Shown one piece after another: positions 8,104 through 16,503 of a DNA stretch of 64,000 bases (the stretch's first letter is position 1; every line of letters starts with the position of its first letter). This stretch comes from Escherichia fergusonii ATCC 35469 (GTDB lineage Bacteria > Pseudomonadota > Gammaproteobacteria > Enterobacterales > Enterobacteriaceae), in the NCBI RefSeq assembly GCF_000026225.1, contig NC_011740.1:1302001-1366000 (forward strand), given 5' to 3'. The notes below the pieces were generated by a model that had not been told where the DNA came from, did no database searches, and worked only from the letters and a program-made list of their open reading frames with translations. The position numbers and the translations under genes are program-made.

Positions 8104-8685
8104 ATGGCGGTTCAAAAGAATGTTATCAAAGGCATACTGGTCGGTACGTTTGCGCTCATGCTGAGCGGTTGTGTCACTGTGCCGGACGCCATTAAAGGCA
8201 GTAGTCCAACACCACAGCAAGATCTGGTACGCGTGATGAATGCGCCAGATTTATATGTTGGTCAGGAGGCGCGTTTTGGCGGCAAAGTGGTTGCGGTACA
8301 AAACCAGCAAGGGAAAACCCGCCTGGAAATTGCGACCGTCCCGCTGGACAGCGGAGCAAGACCAACTCTGGGAGAATCTTCTCGCGGTCGCATTTATGCC
8401 GATGTGAACGGTTTTCTTGATCCGGTCGATTTTCGCGGACAACTGGTCACGGTTGTCGGGCCAATCACTGGTACAGTGGATGGCAAAGTAAATAACGCAC
8501 CATATAAATTTATGGTTATGCAGGTAACGGGTTACAAACGTTGGCATATCACTCAACAGGTGATTATGCCGCCGCAGCCAATTGATCCATGGTTTTACGG
8601 TGGACGTGGCTGGCCCTATGGTTACGGCGGATGGGGCTGGTATAATCCGGGCCCTGCAAGAGTTGAAACAATTGTAACCGAGTAA
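8104..8685 (+). CDS. yeaY: Slp-family outer membrane lipoprotein YeaY
   Basis: This 193-residue protein opens with a lipoprotein signal peptide; the lipobox LSGC places the lipidated cysteine at residue 23, and the following Val gives no inner-membrane retention Asp. The body is a Slp-family domain (VPDAIKGSSPTPQQDLVRVM... RIYADVNGFLDPVDFRGQLV), and the tail is rich in Gly, Trp and Tyr (WPYGYGGWGWYNPG). Slp proteins are starvation or stationary-phase outer-membrane lipoproteins; a specific role for YeaY is not known. AAGGAG precedes the start, and a strong hairpin follows. Confidence 0.95.
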   Translation: MAVQKNVIKGILVGTFALMLSGCVTVPDAIKGSSPTPQQDLVRVMNAPDLYVGQEARFGGKVVAVQNQQGKTRLEIATVPLDSGARPTLGESSRGRIYADVNGFLDPVDFRGQLVTVVGPITGTVDGKVNNAPYKFMVMQVTGYKRWHITQQVIMPPQPIDPWFYGGRGWPYGYGGWGWYNPGPARVETIVTE

Positions 8686-8706
8686 CAACCTGTTTTTAAA
8701 GAAAAA

Positions 8707-8731
8707 GAAACAGCGGCTGGTCCGCTGTTTC
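8707..8731 (+). terminator. Terminator between yeaY and fadD
   Basis: GAAACAGCGG (8707-8716) pairs perfectly with CCGCTGTTTC (8722-8731) around a five-base loop. The trailing T content is modest, but its position right after yeaY fits a terminator isolating fadD. Confidence 0.7.
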
Positions 8732-8800
8732 TGCGTTCATACGGCAACTATAAAAATAAATAGTGACGCGCTTCGCAACCTTTTCGTTGTCTAATTATCA

Positions 8801-8817
8801 AGCTGGTAAGATGAGTT
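8801..8817 (+). promoter_or_regulatory. FadR operator upstream of fadD
   Basis: AGCTGGTAAGATGAGTT closely fits the FadR consensus AACTGGTCNGACNTGTT. It lies about 75 bases before the fadD start, where E. coli fadD is known to be repressed by FadR until long-chain acyl-CoA appears. Confidence 0.75.
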
Positions 8818-8889
8818 AATATTATGTTAATAACATGTTTATCACTTGGGGTTGCGATGACGACGAACACGCATTTTAGAGGTGAAGAA

Positions 8890-10575
8890 TTGAAGAAGGT
8901 TTGGCTTAACCGTTATCCCGCGGACGTTCCGACGGAGATCAACCCTGACCGTTATCAATCTCTGGTAGATATGTTTGAGCAGTCGGTCGTCCGCTACGCC
9001 GATCAACCCGCGTTTGTGAATATGGGGGAGGTGATGACCTTCCGCAAGCTGGAAGAGCGTAGCCGCGCATTTGCCGCTTATTTGCAACAAGGCCTGGGGC
9101 TTAAAAAGGGCGATCGCGTTGCGTTGATGATGCCTAACTTATTGCAATATCCGGTAGCCCTGTTTGGCATTTTGCGTGCCGGGATGATTGTCGTGAACGT
9201 CAACCCGCTGTATACCCCGCGTGAGCTTGAGCATCAGCTTAACGATAGCGGCGCATTGGCGATTGTTATCGTGTCTAACTTTGCCCACACACTGGAAAAA
9301 GTGGTTGATAAAACTGCTGTTCAGCACGTTATTTTGACCCGTATGGGCGATCAGCTATCTACGGCAAAAGGTACAGTAGTCAACTTCGTTGTTAAATACA
9401 TCAAGCGTCTGGTACCGAAATACCATCTGCCAGATGCGATTTCATTTCGTAGCGCCCTGCATAACGGCTACCGAATGCAGTACGTCAAACCTGAACTGGG
9501 GCCGGAAGATTTAGCTTTTCTGCAATACACCGGCGGCACAACTGGCGTGGCGAAAGGCGCGATGCTGACTCATCGTAATATGCTGGCAAACCTGGAGCAG
9601 GTCAATGCGACCTATGGGCCGCTATTGCATCCGGGCAAAGAGCTGGTAGTAACGGCGCTGCCGCTGTATCACATTTTTGCACTGACCATTAACTGCCTGC
9701 TGTTTATCGAACTGGGTGGGAAGAACTTGTTAATCACTAACCCGCGCGATATTCCTGGTTTGGTGAAAGAGTTAGCAAAATATCCGTTTACCGCTATCAC
9801 TGGCGTAAACACCTTGTTCAATGCGTTGCTGAACAATAAAGAGTTCCAGCAGCTGGATTTCTCCAGTCTGCATCTTTCTGCAGGCGGTGGTATGCCTGTT
9901 CAACAAGTGGTGGCTGAACGTTGGGTGAAACTGACCGGACAATATCTGCTTGAAGGTTATGGCTTAACCGAATGTGCGCCATTGGTAAGTGTTAACCCGT
10001 ACGATATTGATTACCACAGCGGCAGTATCGGCTTACCTGTACCGTCAACAGAAGCCAAACTGGTGGATGACGATGATAACGAAGTACCACCGGGTCAACC
10101 GGGTGAGCTTTGTGTCAAAGGACCGCAGGTGATGCTGGGCTACTGGCAGCGTCCGGATGCCACTGATGAAATCATCAAAAACGGTTGGCTACACACTGGC
10201 GACATTGCCGTAATGGACGAAGAAGGTTTCTTACGCATCGTTGATCGCAAAAAAGACATGATTCTGGTTTCCGGTTTTAACGTCTATCCCAACGAGATTG
10301 AAGATGTCGTCATGCAGCATCCGGGCGTACAGGAAGTCGCGGCTGTTGGCGTACCTTCTGGTTCCAGCGGTGAAGCGGTGAAAATCTTTGTGGTGAAAAA
10401 AGATCCTTCACTTAACGAAGAGGCCCTGGTGACATTCTGCCGTCGACAGTTAACTGCATACAAAGTACCGAAGCTGGTAGAATTTCGTGATGAGTTGCCA
10501 AAATCAAACGTCGGAAAAATTTTGCGGCGAGAATTACGTGACGAAGCGCGCAGCAAAGTAGACAATAAAGCCTGA
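8890..10575 (+). CDS. fadD: Long-chain fatty acyl-CoA synthetase
   Basis: This 561-residue enzyme activates exogenous long-chain fatty acids to acyl-CoA at the inner membrane, coupling uptake by FadL to beta-oxidation. Visible motifs are the AMP-binding loop YTGGTTGVAKGAM (about residue 213), the GYGLTECAP segment, and the FACS signature region NGWLHTGDIAVMDEEGFLRI with DRKKDMILVSGF. The start is TTG at 8890 behind AGAGGTGAAG, giving the E. coli length; an upstream ATG at 8824 would add 22 residues without a better ribosome site. Several substitutions separate it from K-12 FadD. Confidence 0.97.
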   Translation: MKKVWLNRYPADVPTEINPDRYQSLVDMFEQSVVRYADQPAFVNMGEVMTFRKLEERSRAFAAYLQQGLGLKKGDRVALMMPNLLQYPVALFGILRAGMIVVNVNPLYTPRELEHQLNDSGALAIVIVSNFAHTLEKVVDKTAVQHVILTRMGDQLSTAKGTVVNFVVKYIKRLVPKYHLPDAISFRSALHNGYRMQYVKPELGPEDLAFLQYTGGTTGVAKGAMLTHRNMLANLEQVNATYGPLLHPGKELVVTALPLYHIFALTINCLLFIELGGKNLLITNPRDIPGLVKELAKYPFTAITGVNTLFNALLNNKEFQQLDFSSLHLSAGGGMPVQQVVAERWVKLTGQYLLEGYGLTECAPLVSVNPYDIDYHSGSIGLPVPSTEAKLVDDDDNEVPPGQPGELCVKGPQVMLGYWQRPDATDEIIKNGWLHTGDIAVMDEEGFLRIVDRKKDMILVSGFNVYPNEIEDVVMQHPGVQEVAAVGVPSGSSGEAVKIFVVKKDPSLNEEALVTFCRRQLTAYKVPKLVEFRDELPKSNVGKILRRELRDEARSKVDNKA

Positions 10576-10619
10576 GCGTTAAAAATGACAAACAGCGCCG
10601 GTTAATCCGGCGTTTTTTG
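10534..10619 (+). ncRNA. sroD: Candidate SroD RNA, fadD 3' end
   Basis: E. coli SroD is a short RNA of about 86 nucleotides at the fadD 3' end, extending through the fadD terminator on the fadD strand (from memory). The equivalent segment, the last 42 coding bases plus the terminator, is intact here, with a 43-base distance from the fadD stop to the end of the T-run. Boundaries are approximate and no transcript can be seen from sequence. Confidence 0.4.
10596..10618 (+). terminator. fadD intrinsic terminator
   Basis: CGCCGG (10596-10601) pairs with CCGGCG (10607-10612) and is followed by six Ts. The U-run lies only about 25 bases before the TTG start of rnd; in E. coli a U-rich tract at this place is reported to be required for rnd translation, so the element may have two roles. 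Confidence 0.88.
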
Positions 10620-10642
10620 TCGCCCACCAAAGAGAACACGAT

Positions 10643-11770
10643 TTGAATTATCAATTAATTACCACGGACGATGCATTGGCTTCCCTGTGTGAGGCGGTTC
10701 GTGCGTTTCCGGCTATAGCCCTTGACACAGAGTTTGTTCGCACACGTACTTATTACCCGCAACTGGGGCTTATCCAGTTATTTGATGGTGAACATCTCGC
10801 TCTTATCGACCCACTCACCATTCGTGACTGGTCTCCTTTAAAATCAGTGCTGCGTGACCCGGCAATAACTAAGTTCTTACATGCGGGTAGCGAAGATCTT
10901 GAAGTATTCCTTAATAAATTTGGCGAAATGCCCCAGCCCCTAATCGATACCCAGGTTCTGGCTGCTTTTTGCGGACGGCCGATGTCCTGGGGTTTTGCCT
11001 CGATGGTTGAAGAGTATTCAGGCGTAATCCTGGACAAGAGCGAGTCACGTACCGACTGGCTGGCCAGGCCGCTGACCGAGCGTCAGTGTGAATATGCAGC
11101 AGCAGATGTCTGGTATCTGTTACCGATTACCGCAAAACTGATGGCAGAAACTGAAGCCTCTGGCTGGTTACCTGCGGCACTGGATGAATGCCGCCTGATG
11201 CAAATGCGTCGTCAGGAAGTCGTTGCGCCGGAAGATGCCTGGCGTGATATCACTAATGCCTGGCAGCTACGCACCCGTCAGTTAGCCTGCCTGCAACTGC
11301 TCGCCGACTGGCGTTTGCGAAAAGCTCGGGAACGCGATCTGGCGGTAAATTTTGTGGTACGCGAAGAGCACCTGTGGTCAGTGGCCCGATATATGCCAGG
11401 TAGCCTTGGTGAGCTGGATAGCCTGGGGCTTTCTGGCAGCGAAATTCGCTTTCATGGTAAGACATTGCTTTCACTGGTTGAAAAAGCGCAGGCGTTGCCA
11501 GAAGAGGCTCTGCCACAACCATTGCAAAATTTGATGGATATGCCTGGTTATCGTAAAGCATTTAAAGCGATTAAGGCGCTGGTAGTTGAAGTCAGTGAGG
11601 CGAATAAACTCAGTGCAGAATTGCTGGCTTCACGCCGTCAGATTAACCAGTTGCTAAACTGGCACTGGAAATTAAAACCGCAGCATTCACTGCCAGAGAT
11701 GATCTCCGGCTGGCGTGGAGACTTAATGGCTGAAAGGTTAAATGCGCTTTTGCAGGAATACCCGCAATAA
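10643..11770 (+). CDS. rnd: Ribonuclease D
   Basis: This 375-residue 3'-to-5' exoribonuclease matures tRNA and other stable RNA 3' ends. The DEDD exonuclease domain comes first, with DTEFVRTRTYY (Asp28 and Glu30) and a later YAAADVWYLL that supplies the remaining acidic and tyrosine residues. Two HRDC-type domains follow, the first around residues 210-290. Translation starts at TTG 10643 with only a weak purine-rich site, consistent with the known unusual UUG start and U-tract dependence of E. coli rnd. A strong bidirectional hairpin follows, and then ldtC on the opposite strand, a neighbour not found in K-12. Confidence 0.96.
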   Translation: MNYQLITTDDALASLCEAVRAFPAIALDTEFVRTRTYYPQLGLIQLFDGEHLALIDPLTIRDWSPLKSVLRDPAITKFLHAGSEDLEVFLNKFGEMPQPLIDTQVLAAFCGRPMSWGFASMVEEYSGVILDKSESRTDWLARPLTERQCEYAAADVWYLLPITAKLMAETEASGWLPAALDECRLMQMRRQEVVAPEDAWRDITNAWQLRTRQLACLQLLADWRLRKARERDLAVNFVVREEHLWSVARYMPGSLGELDSLGLSGSEIRFHGKTLLSLVEKAQALPEEALPQPLQNLMDMPGYRKAFKAIKALVVEVSEANKLSAELLASRRQINQLLNWHWKLKPQHSLPEMISGWRGDLMAERLNALLQEYPQ

Positions 11771-11850
11771 AAGCAATGGCCCGCAATGTTAGCGGGCCAT
11801 GTAACTTTTTATAGCGCCAGGCTATGAATCGTATTGTTCCCGGTATTGTG
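11771..11850. other. Rearrangement junction rnd/ldtC
   Basis: In K-12 rnd is followed by yeaX and ldtC by a different 3' flank. Here they are convergent neighbours. The last LdtC codons (11812-11847) no longer match the K-12 tail as I recall it, placing the breakpoint at or near 11848. No insertion sequence or long repeat is visible. Confidence 0.6.
11776..11800. terminator. Bidirectional terminator between rnd and ldtC
   Basis: ATGGCCCGC (11776-11784) pairs with GCGGGCCAT (11792-11800) around a seven-base loop, with CTTTTT shortly downstream on the plus strand and a shorter T-rich stretch on the minus strand. It serves the convergent ends of rnd and ldtC. Confidence 0.8.
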
Positions 11851-12786
11851 CCGACGAACATCCACTGGCATCCCGGAACGGACATCCATCACATGTTGCA
11901 TGACATCGGCGTCGGTTTGCGCCGCATCTTTAAACGCCTGCATTGAGCCGTTTAGCGTGATTGGCAACAGCTGTGGATCATCATCAATTTTCTCTGAAAG
12001 TGGTTGATGCACTTCAACCAGACGCGCACCGTTTGGTTCTGCCGACGCCTTTATTGGCGTATTGATAATCTTCACTTTGGTGCCAGGAGTAACGTGGCTG
12101 AAAAGTGTTTTAATATCATCATCGCGCAGTCGAATACAGCCAGAACTTACCCGCATGCCAATGCCGAAATCGGCGTTCGTACCGTGAAGCAAATAAACGC
12201 CGCCATAGGCCGCCAGACGAATCGCATGATGGCCCATTGGGTTATCCGGTCCAGCCGGAACTACCGCAGGCAACTCAATTCCCTGTGCCTTATACCGCGC
12301 GCGAATGTTTGCCGTTGGCGTCCAGGTTGGGTTTGCACGCTTGTCAGAAACGGTGGTCACCATTGTCGGTGTCAGCGTGTCACCACCCAACTGACCAATG
12401 CCGATGGGATACACGGTTACCGAATTTTTTCCTGGCGGATAATAATAGAGACGCAGTTCTGCAAGGTTAATCACAATGCCTTCGCGCGGCGCGTCTGGAA
12501 GTAGGGTTTGCAACGGGATCGTTAACACGCTACCCGCGCGCGGTACGTAAGGATCAACGCCAGGGTTAGCCTGTAACAGAGCGAGAAAGCCGACGTTATA
12601 TTTTTTGGCGATGGCTTCCAGAGAACCACCGTCATTTTCCACTACATGAAATTTATTTTCACCAACCAGACGACTGCCGGCAGGCGGTAGCGGCCAGGTG
12701 TTGGCTTTTGCCGGTAGCGCCAGCGCCACGGCAGCGGCGAACGTAAAAAACGTTAGCCAGCGAGAAAAACGCGTTTTGATCATCAC
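11809..12786 (-). CDS. ldtC: L,D-transpeptidase LdtC (YcfS) with altered C-terminus
   Basis: This protein of about 325 residues attaches Braun lipoprotein to peptidoglycan diaminopimelate in the periplasm. It has a signal peptide (cleavage likely after LPAKA), a LysM-like segment around residues 45-95, and a YkuD catalytic domain with HGTNADFGIGMRVSSGCIRL, whose Cys is the nucleophile. Candidate starts are TTG 12789, GTG 12786 and ATG 12783; GTG gives the same 313 residues as K-12 up to VRRH. After VRRH the tail is NTGNNTIHSLAL, whereas I recall QVSPQTL in K-12. The change coincides with the rearrangement junction. Confidence 0.92.
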   Translation of the reverse strand: MMIKTRFSRWLTFFTFAAAVALALPAKANTWPLPPAGSRLVGENKFHVVENDGGSLEAIAKKYNVGFLALLQANPGVDPYVPRAGSVLTIPLQTLLPDAPREGIVINLAELRLYYYPPGKNSVTVYPIGIGQLGGDTLTPTMVTTVSDKRANPTWTPTANIRARYKAQGIELPAVVPAGPDNPMGHHAIRLAAYGGVYLLHGTNADFGIGMRVSSGCIRLRDDDIKTLFSHVTPGTKVKIINTPIKASAEPNGARLVEVHQPLSEKIDDDPQLLPITLNGSMQAFKDAAQTDADVMQHVMDVRSGMPVDVRRHNTGNNTIHSLAL

Positions 12787-12900
12787 CAAAAATCCATAAT
12801 AAATATAAGGTTATTGTAATAAAAAGATAAGTATGAATTATGGATGGTGACAGTGTCGGATAGTGCAGGGAAGTGCAAATAATTTGTAAATGTTGGATAT

Positions 12901-12920
12901 GGGGGCGCAGAAACGCCCCC
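12901..12920 (-). terminator. GC-rich hairpin after mfd
   Basis: GGGGGCG (12901-12907) pairs with CGCCCCC (12914-12920) directly past the mfd stop. There is no T-run on the minus strand, so termination efficiency is uncertain. Confidence 0.5.
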
Positions 12921-12929
12921 GATTAACTA

Positions 12930-15900
12930 TTAAGCGATCGCGTTCTCTTCCAGTTCACGCATAAACTGGCGAATCCATTCGATACGCGTTTTCCGCTCGC
13001 TCAAATCCTGAATAAACTTCAGGCGCGTCGGGCCATCGAGGCGATAATGCTGCGGCTGTTTTTGCAGCAAACCAATCAGCCATGCCGGATTAACGTGATT
13101 CTTCTCGGCAAATTCGATCAAGCCACCTTTCTCATTACCTTCCAGCTTCCTGATCCCCAGCTTCTGCGCTTGCTGGCGCAAACGAGCAATATCCAGCAGG
13201 GTGCGTGCCGGATCCGGCAGCAGGCCGAAACGATCGATAAGCTCAACTTTGATCTCTTCCAGTTCGTTTTCCGTTTTGGCGCTGGCAATACGTTTATAGA
13301 ACGACAAACGCGTATTCACGTCAGGAATGAAATCATCTGGCAATAGCGACGGCATCCGCAGCTCGACTTCTGTTTGCTGACTGGTGAGATCTTCCAGCGA
13401 CGGCTCGCGTCCGGCTTTCAGCGCATCGACGGCGTTTTCCAGCAACTCCATATACAGCGAGAAACCGATGGTTTCCATCGAGCCGCTTTGTTCTTCGCCA
13501 AGCAGTTCACCCGCGCCGCGGATCTCCAGATCGTGCGTTGCCAGCGCAAAACCTGCTCCGAGATCTTCGAGCGAGGCAATCGCTTCAAGACGTTTTTGCG
13601 CATCGGTGGTCATCGCTTTTGGATGCGGCGTCAGCAACCATGCATATGCCTGATGATGCGAACGTCCGACGCGACCGCGCAACTGGTGCAGCTGTGCCAG
13701 ACCGAAGTGATCCGCGCGTTCAATGATAATGGTGTTGGCGGTAGGGATGTCGATCCCGGTTTCGATAATGGTGGTACAAACCAGCACGTTGAAACGTTGA
13801 TGATGGAAATCATTCATCACCCGTTCCAGTTCGCGCTCGCGCATCTGCCCGTGACCGATGGCGATCCGCGCTTCTGGCACCAGTTCTGCCAGCCGTTCGG
13901 CGGCTTTCTGGATGTTTTCCACATCATTGTAGAGATAATAAACCTGTCCCCCGCGCAAAATTTCACGCAGGATCGCCTCCCGGACCACCAGACTGTCATA
14001 CTCACGGACAAAGGTTTTAACTGCCAGACGACGGGCAGGCGGCGTAGCGATAATCGACAGATCGCGCATTCCGCTCATTGCCATATTCAGCGTACGTGGG
14101 ATCGGCGTTGCGGTAAGTGTCAGAATATCCACGTTCGCCCGCATCGCTTTAATGCGCTCTTTATGACGCACCCCAAAGCGGTGTTCTTCATCGACAATCA
14201 GCAGACCTAAATCTTTAAACTTGACGTCATTTTGCAGCAGTTTGTGCGTACCGATCAGAATATCGATTTTCCCTTCCGCCACTTCCGCAAGGATTTGCGT
14301 CTGCTCTTTGGCGCTGCGGAAACGGGAGATCATTTCGATGCGTACCGGCCAGTTGGCGAAACGGTCGCGGAAGTTGTCGTAATGCTGCTGCGCGAGAAGG
14401 GTGGTAGGCACCAGCACCGCCACCTGCTTGTGGTTATCTACCGCCAGGAAAGCGGCGCGCATCGCGACTTCAGTTTTACCAAAGCCAACATCGCCGCACA
14501 CCAGACGATCCATTGCCAACGGCTGACACATGTCGCTAAGCACCGCATTAATGGCCTGCGCCTGATCCGGTGTGGTTTCAAACGGGAAGCTGTCGCAGAA
14601 CAACTGATACTGCTCACGATCGTGTTTAAACGCGAAGCCCTCTTTGGCGGCGCGTTGTGCGTAGATATCCAGCAATTCCGCCGCCACATCACGCACTTTT
14701 TCCGCCGCTTTCTGCCGCGCGCGTGACCACGCATCGCCGCCAAGTTTATGCAGCGGGGCGTTTTCTTCCGCGCCACCTGCGTAACGGCTAATCAGATGCA
14801 GCGACGACACCGGAACATACAATTTGGCGTCGTTGGCATAGGTGAGCATCAAATACTCGCCGGTAATGCCGCCGGCTTCCAGCGTGGTCATTCCGGCATA
14901 GCGCCCGACGCCGTGCTCCAGATGGACCACCGGCTGACCAATGTGCAGCTCTGCGAGGTTACGGATCAGCGTGTCAGGATTGATGGCGCGCCGTGAGTCC
15001 TGACGGCGACGAGCAACACGTTCACCGAGCAGATCGCTTTCGCAAATCAGCGCCAGATTACGTACCGTATCGATAAAGCCATGTTCGGCAGCGCCAATCA
15101 TCAGATAACGCCCGCGGTCGCTGGCTTCATCAAGACGCATAATGCGTTGTGGGGCGATTTTGATTCGGGCGAGCAACTCACCCAGCGCTTCGCGACGGCC
15201 TTCACTTTCCACCGAGAACACTACCGGACCGTCGAAAGACTCGAGGAACTTACGCAGTGCATCCAGCGGTGCTTTTTGTTGTGCCTGAACGGCCAGGTCT
15301 GGCAGTTTCTGGAAACCTAAATTGGCATTCGCTGCTTTCGCAGGTAAATGTTCAGTTTTTAGCTGCACCCGGGGCCAGTTTTTCAGCTCTGAGAAGAGCT
15401 CGTCTACGCGCAGCCAGAGCGATTGTGGCGGTAATAGCGGGCGCATCGGATCGACGCCGCGATTTTCAAAACGCGCCAGCGTGTCAGTCTGGAAACGTTC
15501 GGCACTGTTTTCCAGATCGCCAGTATTCACCAACAGCGTATTGGCAGGGAAATAACTGAACAGTGGCGGCAGCGGTTCGCTGAAGAATAGCGGCTGCCAG
15601 TACTCGATCCCGGCAGGTAATGTGCCTTTACTCACTTGCTGATAAATATGTTCCGGATCGCGCTTCACTTCGAAGGCATCGCGCCACTGGCTGCGGAACA
15701 GTTCAATTGCCGCTTTATCTGTCGGAAATTCGTGCGCGGGCAACAGATTGATCGCTTCTACTTCTTCCAGCGTACGCTGGCTGTCAACGTCAAATACGCG
15801 CAGGCTATCGATTTCATCATCAAAAAAATCAAGACGATAAGGCAAGTCGCTGCCCATCGGGAAAAGATCCAGCAACGCGCCGCGCGTGGCGTATTCGCCG

Positions 15901-16376
15901 TGCTCCATAACCTGGTCAACATGGCGATAACCGGCACTGTCCAGTTGCGTACGCAAGGCGTCACGAGATAACCGCTGACCTTTTTTCATCATCAGCGCGT
16001 GGCCGTGGAGAAAACTGTGCGGGCAAACGCGCTGCATAAGCGTATTCACCGGAACAATCAGTACGCCACGCTGCATCGTCGGTAGCTGGTAAAGAGTGGA
16101 AAGGCGTGAGGAGATAATGTCCTGATGAGGAGAAAAACTGTCGTAGGGAAGGGTTTCCCAGTCCGCCAGATTCATCACCATCTGATCGGTAAACTGGCTG
16201 ATTTCATCATGCAAACGCAGAGCATTTTGCATATCTGGTGCAATAAGTACCACCGGACCGGCGTGACGTTCGGCAATTTCCGCTACCAGCGTCGCGCAGG
16301 CAGCACCGGTTAACTCGCCCAGCAGACGCTGCTCACCCGCTTTGACGGGCAGCGTATAACGATATTGTTCAGGCAT
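12930..16376 (-). CDS. mfd: Transcription-repair coupling factor Mfd
   Basis: This 1148-residue protein removes RNA polymerase stalled at DNA lesions and recruits UvrA. It has an N-terminal UvrB-homology region, the RNA polymerase interaction domain (RNLAELHIGQPVVHLEHGVG onward, about residues 470-545), and a RecG-like translocase with Walker A CGDVGFGKTE, DEEH (LLIVDEEHRFG), TATPIPRT, and QLRGRVGRSHHQAYA. The C-terminal TRCF domain masks the UvrA-binding site. ATG 16376 gives the K-12 length; an upstream ATG at 16439 would add 21 residues, and neither start has a strong ribosome site. Confidence 0.97.
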   Translation of the reverse strand: MPEQYRYTLPVKAGEQRLLGELTGAACATLVAEIAERHAGPVVLIAPDMQNALRLHDEISQFTDQMVMNLADWETLPYDSFSPHQDIISSRLSTLYQLPTMQRGVLIVPVNTLMQRVCPHSFLHGHALMMKKGQRLSRDALRTQLDSAGYRHVDQVMEHGEYATRGALLDLFPMGSDLPYRLDFFDDEIDSLRVFDVDSQRTLEEVEAINLLPAHEFPTDKAAIELFRSQWRDAFEVKRDPEHIYQQVSKGTLPAGIEYWQPLFFSEPLPPLFSYFPANTLLVNTGDLENSAERFQTDTLARFENRGVDPMRPLLPPQSLWLRVDELFSELKNWPRVQLKTEHLPAKAANANLGFQKLPDLAVQAQQKAPLDALRKFLESFDGPVVFSVESEGRREALGELLARIKIAPQRIMRLDEASDRGRYLMIGAAEHGFIDTVRNLALICESDLLGERVARRRQDSRRAINPDTLIRNLAELHIGQPVVHLEHGVGRYAGMTTLEAGGITGEYLMLTYANDAKLYVPVSSLHLISRYAGGAEENAPLHKLGGDAWSRARQKAAEKVRDVAAELLDIYAQRAAKEGFAFKHDREQYQLFCDSFPFETTPDQAQAINAVLSDMCQPLAMDRLVCGDVGFGKTEVAMRAAFLAVDNHKQVAVLVPTTLLAQQHYDNFRDRFANWPVRIEMISRFRSAKEQTQILAEVAEGKIDILIGTHKLLQNDVKFKDLGLLIVDEEHRFGVRHKERIKAMRANVDILTLTATPIPRTLNMAMSGMRDLSIIATPPARRLAVKTFVREYDSLVVREAILREILRGGQVYYLYNDVENIQKAAERLAELVPEARIAIGHGQMRERELERVMNDFHHQRFNVLVCTTIIETGIDIPTANTIIIERADHFGLAQLHQLRGRVGRSHHQAYAWLLTPHPKAMTTDAQKRLEAIASLEDLGAGFALATHDLEIRGAGELLGEEQSGSMETIGFSLYMELLENAVDALKAGREPSLEDLTSQQTEVELRMPSLLPDDFIPDVNTRLSFYKRIASAKTENELEEIKVELIDRFGLLPDPARTLLDIARLRQQAQKLGIRKLEGNEKGGLIEFAEKNHVNPAWLIGLLQKQPQHYRLDGPTRLKFIQDLSERKTRIEWIRQFMRELEENAIA

Positions 16377-16480
16377 AACGGTTGTCAGATTCTCGTTAGG
16401 ATATGCCTCAACATATGAGGGCATATCTCTGATAAGCAATGCTGTTCATTATCCGTAATCGGCATGGTTTAGCAAATCGA

Positions 16481-16500
16481 ATCGCCCCGCCAGGGGCGAT
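16481..16500 (-). terminator. ycfT terminator
   Basis: ATCGCCCC (16481-16488) pairs perfectly with GGGGCGAT (16493-16500) three bases beyond the ycfT stop. The following minus-strand sequence is moderately T-rich (TCGATTTGC). Confidence 0.6.
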
Positions 16501-16503
16501 GGC

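Noticed and set aside
8824..8889. Upstream ATG start for fadD
   Set aside because: It would add 22 residues; the TTG at 8890 has AGAGG at good spacing and gives the E. coli length.
13374..14210. A 278-codon open frame antisense to mfd
   Set aside because: A shadow of the mfd coding strand, rich in Arg, His and Gln, with no ribosome site.
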